Notes: a model not told the origin generated them from the sequence alone. 64,000 nt of DNA from Hymenobacter oligotrophus (GCF_003574965.1 NZ_CP032317.1:558001-622000), one strand, 5' to 3'. Positions 37,020 through 47,066 are shown, numbered from the stretch's first letter. A program made the numbers and translations.

Positions 37020-39017
37020 TTACTGCACCAGAATAAGGGCCGAGGTAGTGGGCAACTGCACCGGCGCTTGCTGCACTTGTAGTTGCCCGAGGCCTTGCTC
37101 GGCGTTTAGCTCGCTGCCGCGCAGCATCACCGTGTAAGCCCCTGCCGGAATGCTCATCGCAGCGGCCGTGCGGTTGCCGTTGAAGAGCACCACAATGTTC
37201 TTCCATTTGTCGCCGCCCGCGTTGTCGCGCAGGCGGTAGCCGATGGTACCGGCGGGCATGTTCGGCAAAAACTCCAGGTGCTGCTGAATGAGGGCCTGCG
37301 TGGGCAATCGGAAGGCCGGGTGGTTGCGGCGCATGGCCAGCAACCGCCGATGAAACTCGTAGACGGAAGCATACCGGGCTTTGCGGCTCCAGTCGATTTG
37401 GTTTACGCTATCGGGTTGGTTGTAGGAGTTGTGCGAGCCGCCTTTGGTGCGCAAAAACTCATCGCCGATGGGCAGAAACGGCACCCCTTGCGAGGTGAAT
37501 ACAATGGCATGGCTCAGCAAGGCCATGTTGATGCGCTCGGCCTCGGTAGTGCCGGGGTTGGCTACCTGCAGCTTGTCCCATAGCACGCGGTCGTCGTGGC
37601 AGGCCACGTAGTTGATGCTTTGCTCGGGTGCAGCGGCCCAGGGCGCCTGGGAGTAGTTTACCAGGGCGTAGTTTAGCTGCGGGTGGCGCGTGGCGGCTAC
37701 AATGCCAAACTTCACGCTTTCCTCGAGGCTGGGTTGGCCGCTGGCAAAGCCGCGCTCGGCTTGCCGTGCGTAGTGGCCCTTCACGCCGTCGCGCAGCTCA
37801 TCGCCGAAGGCAGCCACGCGCTCAAGCTGCAGCACGTTGGCTTTCACGGCACGTTGGCTTTCGGGCAAGGGGCTGGGGCCAGCGGCCCAGCCTTCGCCGT
37901 ACACGTAAATGCTGCGGTCTTGCGTATCCAAGGCGGCGCGTACGGCCCGCATGGTTTCGAGGTCGAGAATGCCCATGAGGTCGAACCGGAAACCATCGAC
38001 GTGGTACTGCTGCGCCCAATACGCCACCGACTCCACAATCAGCTTGCGCACCATGGGGCGCTCCGAGGCTACCTCGTTGCCACAGGCGCTGGCGTCAGCA
38101 AATTTGCCGTTGGCGGTTTGGCGGTAGTAGTAGCCGGGCACCAGTTGCTCGAAGGGGTGACGGCCTGCATCGGCCGTGTGGTTGTACACCACATCGAGCA
38201 CCACGCGTAGGCCCTGTTGGTGCAGCGCTTGCACCATTTGCTTAATTTCGAGGATGCGCGCCGCGGGCGCGGCTGCCGCCGAAGCATAAGAGCCCTCTGG
38301 CACCGTGTAGTGCAGCGGGTCGTAGCCCCAGTTGAAGGGGCGCTTTTCCGTGGGCAAGCTTTCGTCGATGGAGGCAAAGTCGTTGGTGGGCAGCAGGTGC
38401 ACGTGCGTAATCCCGAGCTCGGTGAGGTGGTCGAGGGCGGTGCGTACGCCGTTGGGGCCGTGGGTGCCGGTCTCGGCAAAGCCCAGGTACTGCCCTTTGC
38501 GCCGCACTCCCGATTGCGGATGCGTGCTCAGGTCGCGCACGTGCACCTCGCCAATTACAATGTCGGTGGCTTTACCTAGGGCCGGGCGCTGGTCGCGGCT
38601 CCAGTTGGCGGGGCTGGCATTGGCAGGGTCGAGCCAGGCACCGCGTTGTCCATTTAGGCCTACTGCGTGTACATACGGGTCGGCCACTTCGGCCATGGTT
38701 TTTCCGGCAATGGTGGCTTGCACGGTGTAAAAACCGGTGGTGTTGGCCGGCAGGGTATAGGTCCAGGTGCCGCCCTCGGCTTTGCGCATGGCATAAGTAG
38801 TCCGTGCTTTGCCGCCGGTGCCCGCATTGTAGAGGCGCAGCTGCAGGCTTTGGGCCGTGGGCGCCCACACCTGCAGGGTGCCCTGGCCTTTGCTGAAGGT
38901 GAGGCCTAGGTCGGCGCCGTTGTAGGTAGGGTAGTGGGCGTAGTCGGGCACCGACTGAGCAACCACGGCTGGGCCGCTGCCGAGGGCGAGCAGCAAAAGC
39001 AACAAAGGGCGAATCAT
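37020..39017 (-). CDS. pulA: Type I pullulanase (GH13), secreted
   Basis: 665 residues from ATG at 39017, which opens a clean signal peptide (IRPLLLLLLALGSGPAVVA). A CBM48-like N-terminal module (GQGTLQVWAPTAQSLQLRLY) precedes the GH13 barrel. The motifs are: pullulanase marker YNGADLGLT, region I VLDVVYNHTA, region II GFRFDLMGILD with the nucleophile Asp, region III YGEGWAAG with the acid Glu, region IV YVACHDDRVLW. It cuts alpha-1,6 links in pullulan or amylopectin. No other starch gene is adjacent. Confidence 0.93.
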   Translation of the reverse strand: MIRPLLLLLLALGSGPAVVAQSVPDYAHYPTYNGADLGLTFSKGQGTLQVWAPTAQSLQLRLYNAGTGGKARTTYAMRKAEGGTWTYTLPANTTGFYTVQATIAGKTMAEVADPYVHAVGLNGQRGAWLDPANASPANWSRDQRPALGKATDIVIGEVHVRDLSTHPQSGVRRKGQYLGFAETGTHGPNGVRTALDHLTELGITHVHLLPTNDFASIDESLPTEKRPFNWGYDPLHYTVPEGSYASAAAAPAARILEIKQMVQALHQQGLRVVLDVVYNHTADAGRHPFEQLVPGYYYRQTANGKFADASACGNEVASERPMVRKLIVESVAYWAQQYHVDGFRFDLMGILDLETMRAVRAALDTQDRSIYVYGEGWAAGPSPLPESQRAVKANVLQLERVAAFGDELRDGVKGHYARQAERGFASGQPSLEESVKFGIVAATRHPQLNYALVNYSQAPWAAAPEQSINYVACHDDRVLWDKLQVANPGTTEAERINMALLSHAIVFTSQGVPFLPIGDEFLRTKGGSHNSYNQPDSVNQIDWSRKARYASVYEFHRRLLAMRRNHPAFRLPTQALIQQHLEFLPNMPAGTIGYRLRDNAGGDKWKNIVVLFNGNRTAAAMSIPAGAYTVMLRGSELNAEQGLGQLQVQQAPVQLPTTSALILVQ

Positions 39018-39074
39018 AGGGCCAAGGTCGGGAGTTGGCCGCACGAATCACAAACCGGTATACCTAGACCTAGC

Positions 39075-39716
39075 TCACGCCGCGCGGCGCACGCGGACTT
39101 TGGTAGCAGTAGCGCGTTTGGTTTTGGGCTTTTTGCGCCGCCGTACGGGCCGGCTCAGGCGTTCGGCTTTGCGCACAGCGCGGGCCTCGAGGCGCTGGGG
39201 CATGCGCTGCATCAGGCGGGTGCGCACAAACTGCGCCAGCTGCGACAGCGGAATGGAGTGGGCCGTGTTCAGCAGCTTGGTGATGTCGCGGCGGCGCAGC
39301 AGGCCCACGTGGTACAGCCCTAGGTCGGTTAGAAACTCCTTAACCTCGGTAAGGCGCAGCAAGCCCGCCACCGCGCCGCGCTGCACGGTGGCATTGTAGC
39401 CCGCGGCGCGGTGCGGCCGCAAGCCCTCGGGCGTAGCTACCAGCACGCCTACCCACTCGGGCACTAACGGCAACAGCTTTTCGAGGTGCTTTTCGGTGAC
39501 AACGAAGGTTACCAAATCGTAGGCGTTGGCGTAGCAGGGCAGCTGTTTGGGCACGCGCTGCAGGGTGTCGTTGTCGCCTTTTACCTCGAAACCGTGCATG
39601 TAGTGCTCCGTGATGTGCACCACATCGGCGCGGGTGGTGCTGGTGGGCAGCTCATCCACGTACACGCCGCCTTGCAGCAGCGGGTAAAGCATTGCTCGAA
39701 TTTCGGGGTCGTTCAT
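39075..39716 (-). CDS. sce7726 family protein
   Basis: 213 residues from ATG at 39716, where the family N-terminus MNDPEIRAMLYPLL begins; the longer frame upstream is not protein-like. The core RADVVHITEHYMHGFEVKGDNDTLQRV has the D...E.K arrangement of a PD-(D/E)XK-like fold, and the rest is helical. The C-terminus is a basic Arg/Lys tail that may bind nucleic acid. Members of this family are often near mobile or phage DNA, but the activity is not established. Confidence 0.8.
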   Translation of the reverse strand: MNDPEIRAMLYPLLQGGVYVDELPTSTTRADVVHITEHYMHGFEVKGDNDTLQRVPKQLPCYANAYDLVTFVVTEKHLEKLLPLVPEWVGVLVATPEGLRPHRAAGYNATVQRGAVAGLLRLTEVKEFLTDLGLYHVGLLRRRDITKLLNTAHSIPLSQLAQFVRTRLMQRMPQRLEARAVRKAERLSRPVRRRKKPKTKRATATKVRVRRAA

Positions 39717-40198
39717 CAGTCGGCAGCGTAGGGCGGACCTAGGGCTACGTGCTGGAGCAGTGTGCCAGCAGCACCGCAAAGGTACGCGCTTGTGCTCCAA
39801 CCCAGCCGCGTCGGGAAAGGCGGAAATAAGATATATCTAATAATTCCTATGTAGCTGCCGGGCGGCGAAGGTGCTAGGAGGTGCCAAAACTACCCAAAGC
39901 TGTTGCCGACGAGCCAGCCGGGCAAGACAGCCAACTTAAGGGGTTTTATTGAGACTAATGCAATCAAAAACTGTAAATATTTTATTTTTTGAAATCTAAA
40001 ACCAATCACATTCCCGGATTCGTAAAGGCCTCAACAAACCGAACAGCAATTTGTTTAGCCGGGGTAAATAGCACGCCTGTGTTGGGCCGTGTGGTTGGGT
40101 AAAGTTCTGCGACTTGCCGCTAGTAGGACTTTGTGTGGATGCGTTGCCTTGGGATGAACTGCCGATTCGGTTGATCTTTCACCCCAACCAACACCTTA
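39717..40198. other. 480-bp intergenic region, promoter-bearing by position
   Basis: This gap separates two divergent genes. It is notably AT-rich at 39945-40020 (TATTTTATTTTTTGAAATC). No gene, hairpin or exact promoter match is convincing, though the subtilase must be driven from here. Confidence 0.5.
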
Positions 40199-42922
40199 AT
40201 GACCAAATCTTTATCCGCGCTGCTCGTGGCTTTGCTGGCGAGCGGCAGCTCCTTCGCCCAAGCCTTGGTCGACCCTGAAATCCGGGCGGCGTTGCAGTCG
40301 AACCCGGTTGCTCAGGTAATCATCACCTTCAAAGGCGAAGGCGCACCCCAAACCACGCAACTCAGCCTGTTGCGACAATTGGGGCTTACCAAGGGCGTCA
40401 CTTTCCGGTCGTTGCCCATCGTGGGCAGCCTAGCCACTGCAGCTCAGGTGCAAGCCTTGGCCGAGCGCCCCGAAATCCGATCCATCTACCTAAACAAACG
40501 CCTTAAGTACTACAATTACGACGCAACCAACCTCACGGGCGTGAAGCGCCTGCGCACCGATGCCAACCTGATTGCCCGCAACAACGGCATGCCGGTTTCG
40601 GGCAAAGGCATTGGGGTGGTAATCAACGACAGCGGGGTCGACGGCACCCACGACGACATCAAATCGGGTACGCACTTGGTGCAAAACGTGCTGGGCTCCA
40701 TCAACCTGAACGCGGTTGATGCCATGCTGCCCGTTACGTACCTCGAGAACGTGCCCAACACCGACAACAACTCGGGCCACGGCACGCACTGCGCCGGTAC
40801 GGTGGGCGGCAACGGCGCCAAATCGGGCGGCAAGTACGAGGGCGTAGCGCCCGGCGCGTCGCTGATTGGCTACGGCTCGGGCGCCGCGCTGCTGGTGCTC
40901 GACGGCATTGGCGGCTTCGACTACGCTATTACGCACCAGGCGCAGTACAACATCCGGGTAATCAGCAACTCGTGGGGTTCCTCGGGTAAGTTCGATCCGG
41001 AGCACCCCATCAACCTTATTTCGAAGAAGGCCTACGACCGCGGCATGGTGGCCCTGTTTGCGGCCGGCAACGAGGGCCCCGGCTCCGATACGCACAACCC
41101 CTACGCCATTGCACCGTGGGTAATTTCGGTGGGCGCCGGCGACAAATACGGCAAGCTGGCCGATTTCTCGTCGCGCGGGGTGAAAAACGAAGGCGGCACG
41201 TTTGCCGTCGATGGCCAAACCTGGACGTACCAAAACCGCCCTACGCTGGTTGCCCCGGGCGTTGACATTGTATCGACGCGGGTTATCGGACCGGTTGCAA
41301 GCCTAGGTGCTCAGATGGACATTGAGCAGCTAGAGCCGGCGCACGTGCCGTTTTACACGCACATGAGCGGCACCTCCATGGCTACGCCGCACGTGGCCGG
41401 CGTGGTGGCCCTGATGCTGGAAGCCAAGCCGTCGTTGTCGCCGATGCAGGTAAAGCAGATACTGGAGAAGACGGCTACCAACATGCCCAACCGCGAACCG
41501 TGGGAAGTTGGAGCCGGCTACGTAAACGCCTATGCCGCCGTCGACCATGTTTTCCGCGGCTCGGTGTTTGGCGCACCCCTGAACCTGACGCGCACTTTCA
41601 ACAGCAGCGTGAACGCGCAGCTGAGCGCTACGCCGTTCAGCATCAACTACAACCCGCTGATTGCGGCGGCCAACCAGCAAACCTTTCAGGTGGGCTCGGG
41701 GGTAACCAGCCTCGAGGCAAAAGTTACTGCGGGCGGGGTATCGGGCCTTACCGGCAACCCCATCAACCTGGTGCTTATCGACCCCAACGGCACGCGCTAC
41801 ACCTCGGGCATCAGCGCGGCGTTTGCTTTGTACCAAGATAGGGGCGTGGCCGTAGCGGCGCCCAAGCCCGGCACCTGGACGGTGCTGCTCGAGGGCCTGC
41901 GCGGCGTGGCGCTGCCCGAGAACATTTCGGGTACCATCCGTATGCTCACCACCAGCGGCACCACCGGCCTAGGTGATATTGCCGGCCACCCGGCCGAGGC
42001 AGCCATCAAAACGGCCGTGGCCGCGCGCCTGGCTGATGGCCTGAGCGGGGGCTACAAGCCCAACGAGCTGCTCACGCGCCGCCAGCTGGCCGATTACCTG
42101 CTGATGGGCCAGGCCGTGCGCCAATACCTGCCCACCACCGGCACCAGCAGCTTCACGGATGTGCAAGGCACCGACCTGCTGCTGGCCGAATCGGTAACGG
42201 GCCGCGGCGCCGCCCTGCGCGACCGTGACCACAAATTCAGGGGCGTAATGCTGCCCACGGCTACTGGTATTTTTGCCCCCGCCTCGGCAGTAAACCGCAC
42301 CAGCCTGGCCTACTCGTTGGTGCAGAGCCTAGGGCTGGAAGAAGCCGCCCTGGCCCGCAACGGCAAACCCCTGACCATAGCGGTTGATGGCAAATACATT
42401 CCGGTAGATGATGCCGCCCAAATTCCAGCCGGCCTCGAAGGCTACGTAAGCGTGGCACTCGAGCTGAACCTGATCAATGCCTACTACAGCGTAACACAGG
42501 GTCCTTTCGACCTGACGCCCACCTTGCACGCCGCTTTTAAGCCAGCGCAGGCGGTTACCCGCGGCGAGTTTGCCGTAATCGTAACGCGCACCTTCACGCA
42601 GTGGGATGCCCTGACGCAGCCAGCCGCAGCCGCTCGCAGCGGCGCTCAGCCAGCGGCCACCCAGCCAAGCGAGGCCGCAGCGGCTTACCCCAACCCCTTC
42701 TCGGGCAGCACCACCATCAGCTACACCGTGGCCGAGGCTGGCTACGTAACGGTGGAGGTGTACAACGTGCTGGGGCGCAAAGTGAGAACGCTGGTGTCGG
42801 AAGCCCAGCAGCCGGGCAGCCACCAGGTTAAGTTTGATGCCAGCAGCCTCACGCGCGGTTCGTACGTGTTCAAGGTGAAAGCCGGCAGCAAGCTCACCTC
42901 CAAGCAGCTGCTGGTGCAGTAG
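40199..42922 (+). CDS. Subtilisin-like (S8) protease with SLH-like segments and T9SS sorting domain
   Basis: 907 residues. Order: signal peptide (LSALLVALLASGSSFA), I9-like propeptide, S8 domain with Asp in VVINDSGVDGTHDD, His in NNSGHGTHCAGT and Ser in HMSGTSMATPHVAG, a beta-domain (about 450-580), then about 200 residues resembling S-layer homology motifs (HPAEAAIKTAVAARLADG; YKPNELLTRRQLADYLL; FKPAQAVTRGEFAVIV), and a Por-type sorting tail (YPNPFSGSTTISYTV to SKQLLVQ). It should be secreted by the type IX system. SLH motifs are unusual together with such a tail. It has its own terminator at 42944. Confidence 0.92.
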   Translation: MTKSLSALLVALLASGSSFAQALVDPEIRAALQSNPVAQVIITFKGEGAPQTTQLSLLRQLGLTKGVTFRSLPIVGSLATAAQVQALAERPEIRSIYLNKRLKYYNYDATNLTGVKRLRTDANLIARNNGMPVSGKGIGVVINDSGVDGTHDDIKSGTHLVQNVLGSINLNAVDAMLPVTYLENVPNTDNNSGHGTHCAGTVGGNGAKSGGKYEGVAPGASLIGYGSGAALLVLDGIGGFDYAITHQAQYNIRVISNSWGSSGKFDPEHPINLISKKAYDRGMVALFAAGNEGPGSDTHNPYAIAPWVISVGAGDKYGKLADFSSRGVKNEGGTFAVDGQTWTYQNRPTLVAPGVDIVSTRVIGPVASLGAQMDIEQLEPAHVPFYTHMSGTSMATPHVAGVVALMLEAKPSLSPMQVKQILEKTATNMPNREPWEVGAGYVNAYAAVDHVFRGSVFGAPLNLTRTFNSSVNAQLSATPFSINYNPLIAAANQQTFQVGSGVTSLEAKVTAGGVSGLTGNPINLVLIDPNGTRYTSGISAAFALYQDRGVAVAAPKPGTWTVLLEGLRGVALPENISGTIRMLTTSGTTGLGDIAGHPAEAAIKTAVAARLADGLSGGYKPNELLTRRQLADYLLMGQAVRQYLPTTGTSSFTDVQGTDLLLAESVTGRGAALRDRDHKFRGVMLPTATGIFAPASAVNRTSLAYSLVQSLGLEEAALARNGKPLTIAVDGKYIPVDDAAQIPAGLEGYVSVALELNLINAYYSVTQGPFDLTPTLHAAFKPAQAVTRGEFAVIVTRTFTQWDALTQPAAAARSGAQPAATQPSEAAAAYPNPFSGSTTISYTVAEAGYVTVEVYNVLGRKVRTLVSEAQQPGSHQVKFDASSLTRGSYVFKVKAGSKLTSKQLLVQ

Positions 42923-42943
42923 TTAGCTTGTTGGCTCGTAACC

Positions 42944-42980
42944 AAAACGCCCTGCTCCACTTTGGAGCAGGGCGTTTTTT
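42944..42980 (+). terminator. Rho-independent terminator of the subtilase gene
   Basis: A 16-bp perfect stem (AAAACGCCCTGCTCCA, 42944-42959, with its complement at 42963-42978) has a 3-nt loop and a T-run to 42980. A CCTAGG site follows at 42989. Confidence 0.92.
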
Positions 42981-43022
42981 CGCTAGGGCCTAGGTAGGCA
43001 AAGGTTATGCAACAGCCGGCAC

Positions 43023-45341
43023 CTAGGCGGGTAGCATAATTACAAACTCGGTGAATTGTCCTTCTTTGCTTGCCACGCTGAGGCCGCCGCCGTGGCCTTT
43101 GGTTACGATGTCGTGGCTGAGCGAGAGGCCGAGGCCGGTGCCTTCGCCCACGGCTTTGGTAGTGAAGAAGGGCTCGAACACGCGTTGCCGCACGGCCTCG
43201 GGCATACCCGTGCCGTTGTCGCGCACGCGCACCTCCACGCCGGTTGGGGTGCGCCGCGTGCTGATGCGTACTTCGGGCTGGTAGCCGTTGAGGCTCGCGT
43301 GCTGGCGCTTGCGCACGGCAAAAAAGGCGTTCGTGAGCAAATTCAGCAGCACGCGCCCTAGGTCTTGGGGCACGGCATGCACCTCGCCCAGGCTGGCATC
43401 GAAATCAGTGGTGAGCGTAGCCCGAAAATCGGGGTCTTGCGTTTGCACGCCCTCGTAAGCCAAGCGCAGGTACTCGGCGGCCAAAGCGTTCAGGTCGGTG
43501 GCTTCGCGCTGGCCGGTGCCCGAGCGGGAGTGCTCCAGCATGTCCTTGATAATCGAGGAGGCGCGCAAGCCGTGTTGGCTGATTTCCTGCAGGTTTTTCT
43601 TCAGGCCCGCCAAAATTTCCTGCTGCAACTGCTGCCCGTTTTGGGCCGGGGCCGGCTGCGGCATGCCGTCGATCATGTGGGTGCTTACCTCGGCAAAGCG
43701 CTTCATGAAGTTGAGCGGGTTTTGCAGCTCGTGCGCAATGCCCGCCGACACCTCGCCCACAAACGCCCACTTTTCGGCGGCCACCAGCTGGTTTTGGGTT
43801 TGCTGGAGCTGCGCCAGGGTGCGCTTGTTGATTTGCAGCTGGCGGTACAAAAACACGCCCAGCCCCGACACCACCACCACCACCGTGAACAACGCAATGA
43901 TCAGCAGGCGGTTGCGCTGACGCAGGTTGAGCTCCTGCAGGGCCCGTGCTTGCTGCAGCGCGGCAATGCGGGCGTTCTGGGCTTGTTCCACCCGCTCGCC
44001 TTCGTACTGCGCTACCAAAAAGGCGCTTTGCTCTTGGTGCATCGAGTCGGTAAGGGCCAGGTACATGTGGGTGTACTCGCGCACCTTGGCGGGCTGCTGG
44101 TGCTCCACATAAAACCCGATGATGTCGCGCAGGACGCGGTAGCGCAATATCTTGAGGCGGCCGGCCGTGGCTTTGTTGTAGGCCAAGCGCCAGTGCTGCT
44201 CGGCCGGGCCGGCTTGGCCCATGGCCTCGTAGTACTTGGCCCAGGTGGCATCGAGCAAAAATTCGCCGGGCCGCCCCGAAATGCGCAGCTGCAACGAATC
44301 GGCCAGGTGCTGAGCCTGCTGGAGCATGGGTAACACCTCGCGCGCCTGGCCCATGGCAATGAGCACGGCGCTTTTTTGCACCAGCCCGTAGGCAAGGCAA
44401 GCAGCCTTGTTGGAAGGTACTTGCTTGCGGCCAACTTCCTCCAGGTTCAGGTTGGCGTAGCGCAGCGCGTTGTCGTATTCACCTTCTTGCAAATACACCT
44501 TCGAGAGCGACTGCACGGTGTAAAAGCGCTGCAGGCCTTCCACGCCATACTGGTCTTCGAGAGCCATAGCCTGGCCTAGGTATTGAAGGGCTTTCTGGGG
44601 GTTGCCCCAGTCGGCGTAGAGCGAGCCGGCTACCATCAGCTCGTTTACATAATACTTCGGGTCGAACTGCTTGAACAGGTCGGCGGCGCGCAACGCGTAG
44701 CTGATGGCTTGGTTGTAGGCACCCATGTGCCGGTAGTAGCCACTGATTACCAGGTAGCAAGCGGCCGTATTCTCGAGGGAGTTGTGCAAGCGGTAGTAAG
44801 CCAGCTTGTCGCGGAAGTACGCAAAGCGCTCCTGCGATTGGTGCAGGCGGTTGTAAAGCGGTGCCAAATCGATGAGTAGGCGCGGAACGGGGTGTTCGAG
44901 CCGATCGAACTCGGCAACGGCTTGCTTGAGTACCTCTAGGGCCTGCTGGTCGTGGCCGCCTTTTTGCCAAAGCCCCACCCCGCGGCGCAGCAGCCGGTAG
45001 GGCGTTTCGTCGATGAGTTGGGTGCGGGCGTTGAGCGTCAACAGCTCATCAACCAATGGCAGCAGTTTTTCGCGCCCTGTAGCCTCGGTTATCTCCAGCA
45101 AATCAAGCAAATGCACCATGGCGCGGATGCGCGCACTGTCGGTTTTCAGCTGCGGCAGCGTGTTGTGCAACGAGTCGTAATTGGCCGTCCAGTAGGTTCG
45201 GGAGGCCTGTGCCGGCAACGCACAAAAAAATTGAATCAGCAGAGTACCGAAAACACAAAATGCAATAGTGCGCACAAACAGGTGGGGTAGCAGTACTAGA
45301 GGGCGAAAGCAGGCTAACTTTTGCCGACGGCTGTAACACAA
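43023..45341 (-). CDS. TPR-containing sensor histidine kinase
   Basis: 772 residues. A signal or anchor region (LFVRTIAFCVFGTLLIQFF) precedes a long region of TPR-like helices, probably outside the inner membrane. A single helix (LLIIALFTVVVVVSGLGVF) leads to a coiled coil and kinase core: H box GIAHELQNPLNFMKRF, N box LLNLLTNAFFAVRKR, G1 VRDNGTGMPE, F FFTTKAVGEG, G2 GTGLGLSLSHDIV. No response regulator is adjacent. Its TAG stop is inside a CCTAGG site. The signal sensed is unknown. Confidence 0.92.
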   Translation of the reverse strand: MCYSRRQKLACFRPLVLLPHLFVRTIAFCVFGTLLIQFFCALPAQASRTYWTANYDSLHNTLPQLKTDSARIRAMVHLLDLLEITEATGREKLLPLVDELLTLNARTQLIDETPYRLLRRGVGLWQKGGHDQQALEVLKQAVAEFDRLEHPVPRLLIDLAPLYNRLHQSQERFAYFRDKLAYYRLHNSLENTAACYLVISGYYRHMGAYNQAISYALRAADLFKQFDPKYYVNELMVAGSLYADWGNPQKALQYLGQAMALEDQYGVEGLQRFYTVQSLSKVYLQEGEYDNALRYANLNLEEVGRKQVPSNKAACLAYGLVQKSAVLIAMGQAREVLPMLQQAQHLADSLQLRISGRPGEFLLDATWAKYYEAMGQAGPAEQHWRLAYNKATAGRLKILRYRVLRDIIGFYVEHQQPAKVREYTHMYLALTDSMHQEQSAFLVAQYEGERVEQAQNARIAALQQARALQELNLRQRNRLLIIALFTVVVVVSGLGVFLYRQLQINKRTLAQLQQTQNQLVAAEKWAFVGEVSAGIAHELQNPLNFMKRFAEVSTHMIDGMPQPAPAQNGQQLQQEILAGLKKNLQEISQHGLRASSIIKDMLEHSRSGTGQREATDLNALAAEYLRLAYEGVQTQDPDFRATLTTDFDASLGEVHAVPQDLGRVLLNLLTNAFFAVRKRQHASLNGYQPEVRISTRRTPTGVEVRVRDNGTGMPEAVRQRVFEPFFTTKAVGEGTGLGLSLSHDIVTKGHGGGLSVASKEGQFTEFVIMLPA

Positions 45342-45853
45342 TTACTTATTGGCAAGCCGGGACAAAAACTGCAATCGGTAAAGAAGGCAGAAAGCAAAAT
45401 CGGGTACAAAATAGAAGAATTGGCAACAACTCGGGCCGCGGGCGCCCGCCAAGCGGGGCAAAGGCCTTGGGCTCGGGCACAGGCCACCGACGGGCAGTTG
45501 CACACCTAGGGCGGGTTGGCCAAGTTTAGGTGCGCAACAGGCACAAGCTAGGTGTGCTAACTACGTGTACTTAGTGATTGTGTAAAAATTTGTAAATGAG
45601 TTTTTTAATAATGGCATCGTAAACTATGGCCTGAAGCTTGCGGCATGGCCGAAGAGTAAGCTGCACGGAACCGTGCCCTAGGTGACCGGGGACGGCTGAG
45701 CGCTGGGCAACCACAGCTTAGTGCCGGCCGATTGAACCGACAGCGCGCGGCATGCGTTCGGGGCCTTAAGTTTTGGCTGATGACGCTTACTATCAACGGA
45801 TTAGTTGCCGACCAGCCGCACACGCATACCTTGCTTACATCATCCTTCGTACC
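45342..45853. other. 510-bp divergent intergenic region
   Basis: It lies between the kinase and the DUF305 lipoprotein and must hold both promoters. An AT-rich tract occurs at 45560-45620. Three CTAGG-type motifs cluster at 45508-45555 and 45679. No gene is convincing here. Confidence 0.5.
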
Positions 45854-46618
45854 ATGCGCATGAAAACCAGCCACTACCTGTTGCTTGCCTCGTTGGCCAT
45901 TGCGGCTGCCTGCACCCGTACCGATCAGGTTCGCTCCACGCCCGAACGGGTTATCGACCGGGATAGTGTGTCGGCCGGCGTGGCTATTGCAGCCGATACG
46001 GCGGCGCCTGCAACAGCTTCGTTTACGGCAGCGTCGGGTTCGGCCCCCACTTCGGGCAAAAGCACCCTCAATCCGGCCGTGGTAGAAGCTTCGGCTAGCC
46101 TTACCGTGGCGCTCAACCGCGACGCGCAGCGCCTCTCGGCGGTGCGGGCCACCGGCAACGCCGACCACGATTTTGCCGCCATGATGGCCGAGCACGCCGT
46201 GGGCGCCGTCGACCTAGCCCGCCTGCATCTGCGCGACGGCAAAAGCCCCGAGCTGCGCAGCCTGGCCGAGCGCATTGTTGCCGAGCGCCCCGCGCAGGCC
46301 GAGCGGTTGGGCCTGATGGCCAAGCGCCTGGCCGACGCCAAACCCACCTACAACCCCCAAGATGCCACCGACGCTTATAAGGCCCGCCTGATTGGCGTGA
46401 TGCGCATTATGAAGCAGCCGCTGGTTTCGTCGGAAAAAATCGACGTGGATTTTGCTCGCATGCTGCGCATTCATACGCAAAGCGGTATTGCGCTTACCAA
46501 CGCCGTTATTGCCCACGGCCGCGACGCCGAGGTGAAAAAGCTGGCCCAGCGCCTGGCTTCGGAGCAAACCGCCTCGATGGCCGAAATCGATACGTGGCTG
46601 CAGCGCAACGAGCAGTAG
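45854..46618 (+). CDS. DUF305-type lipoprotein
   Basis: 254 residues from ATG at 45854 (ATG at 45860 is also possible); the lipobox AIAAAC follows about 18 residues later. A low-complexity linker (about 25-75) leads to a two-part helical domain with DHDFAAMMAEHAVGAVDLA and a second, similar block VDFARMLRIHTQSGIALTN. This paired H...M/H pattern is that of DUF305 ferritin-like proteins, some of which bind metals. A small lipoprotein gene lies 106 bp downstream. Confidence 0.8.
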   Translation: MRMKTSHYLLLASLAIAAACTRTDQVRSTPERVIDRDSVSAGVAIAADTAAPATASFTAASGSAPTSGKSTLNPAVVEASASLTVALNRDAQRLSAVRATGNADHDFAAMMAEHAVGAVDLARLHLRDGKSPELRSLAERIVAERPAQAERLGLMAKRLADAKPTYNPQDATDAYKARLIGVMRIMKQPLVSSEKIDVDFARMLRIHTQSGIALTNAVIAHGRDAEVKKLAQRLASEQTASMAEIDTWLQRNEQ

Positions 46619-46724
46619 GGCACCAGCCCTAGGTGCAGGCTCGGCAGCTCGGCCTAAACAACAAGCCCGCTACGGCGTAAGCCAGAAGGAAACCACACCA
46701 CCTTTTTGCCTTCGGGCCAACGCC

Positions 46725-46976
46725 ATGAAACGTACTTTTTTGCTGCCGGCTGTGCTGCTCTGCGGGCTTATGAGTGCCTGCAACAGCGGCTCTGACCAGG
46801 CCAGCTCCGATGCCGAAAACCCCAACACCGAAGCTGCCGCCAGTGCCGGTTCCACCAGCGGCAGCGGTACCACCGCAAGCGCCGCCAAGGGCGTAACGCG
46901 CGACTCGACCAGCGCCGACGGCCTAGCCGACGAAGCCGCCAGCGGCGACAAGAAGACGGGCATCGATCCGAACTAG
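46725..46976 (+). CDS. Small Ser/Ala-rich lipoprotein
   Basis: 83 residues. The lipobox LMSAC follows a signal (KRTFLLPAVLLCG). The rest is low-complexity Ser, Ala, Gly, Thr and Asp and is probably disordered. It belongs to no family I can name. Its Thr-Arg-Asp-Ser motif echoes the linker of the DUF305 lipoprotein just upstream, so the two may be related in use. Confidence 0.65.
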   Translation: MKRTFLLPAVLLCGLMSACNSGSDQASSDAENPNTEAAASAGSTSGSGTTASAAKGVTRDSTSADGLADEAASGDKKTGIDPN

Positions 46977-46997
46977 CCCACGCCCACCTGCAACGCC

Positions 46998-47049
46998 AAG
47001 CCCGCCGGCTGGCCCTGTACCTCCTGAGTACGGGCCGGTCGGCGGGCTT
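46998..47049. terminator. Imperfect convergent hairpin
   Basis: AAGCCCGCCGGCTGGCCCTG (from 46998) pairs with the run ending GGTCGGCGGGCTT (47049), with a few mismatches and a 7-nt loop. It lies between convergent genes ending at 46976 (+) and 47067 (-). No T-run follows, so terminator status is tentative. Confidence 0.5.
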
Positions 47050-47066
47050 CGCGTACAAACCAGGCC

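Noticed and set aside
45605-46195. Open frame opposite the DUF305 lipoprotein
   Set aside because: It is an antisense shadow with Arg/Cys/Gly-rich, non-protein-like content; the plus-strand gene has a lipobox and a conserved domain.
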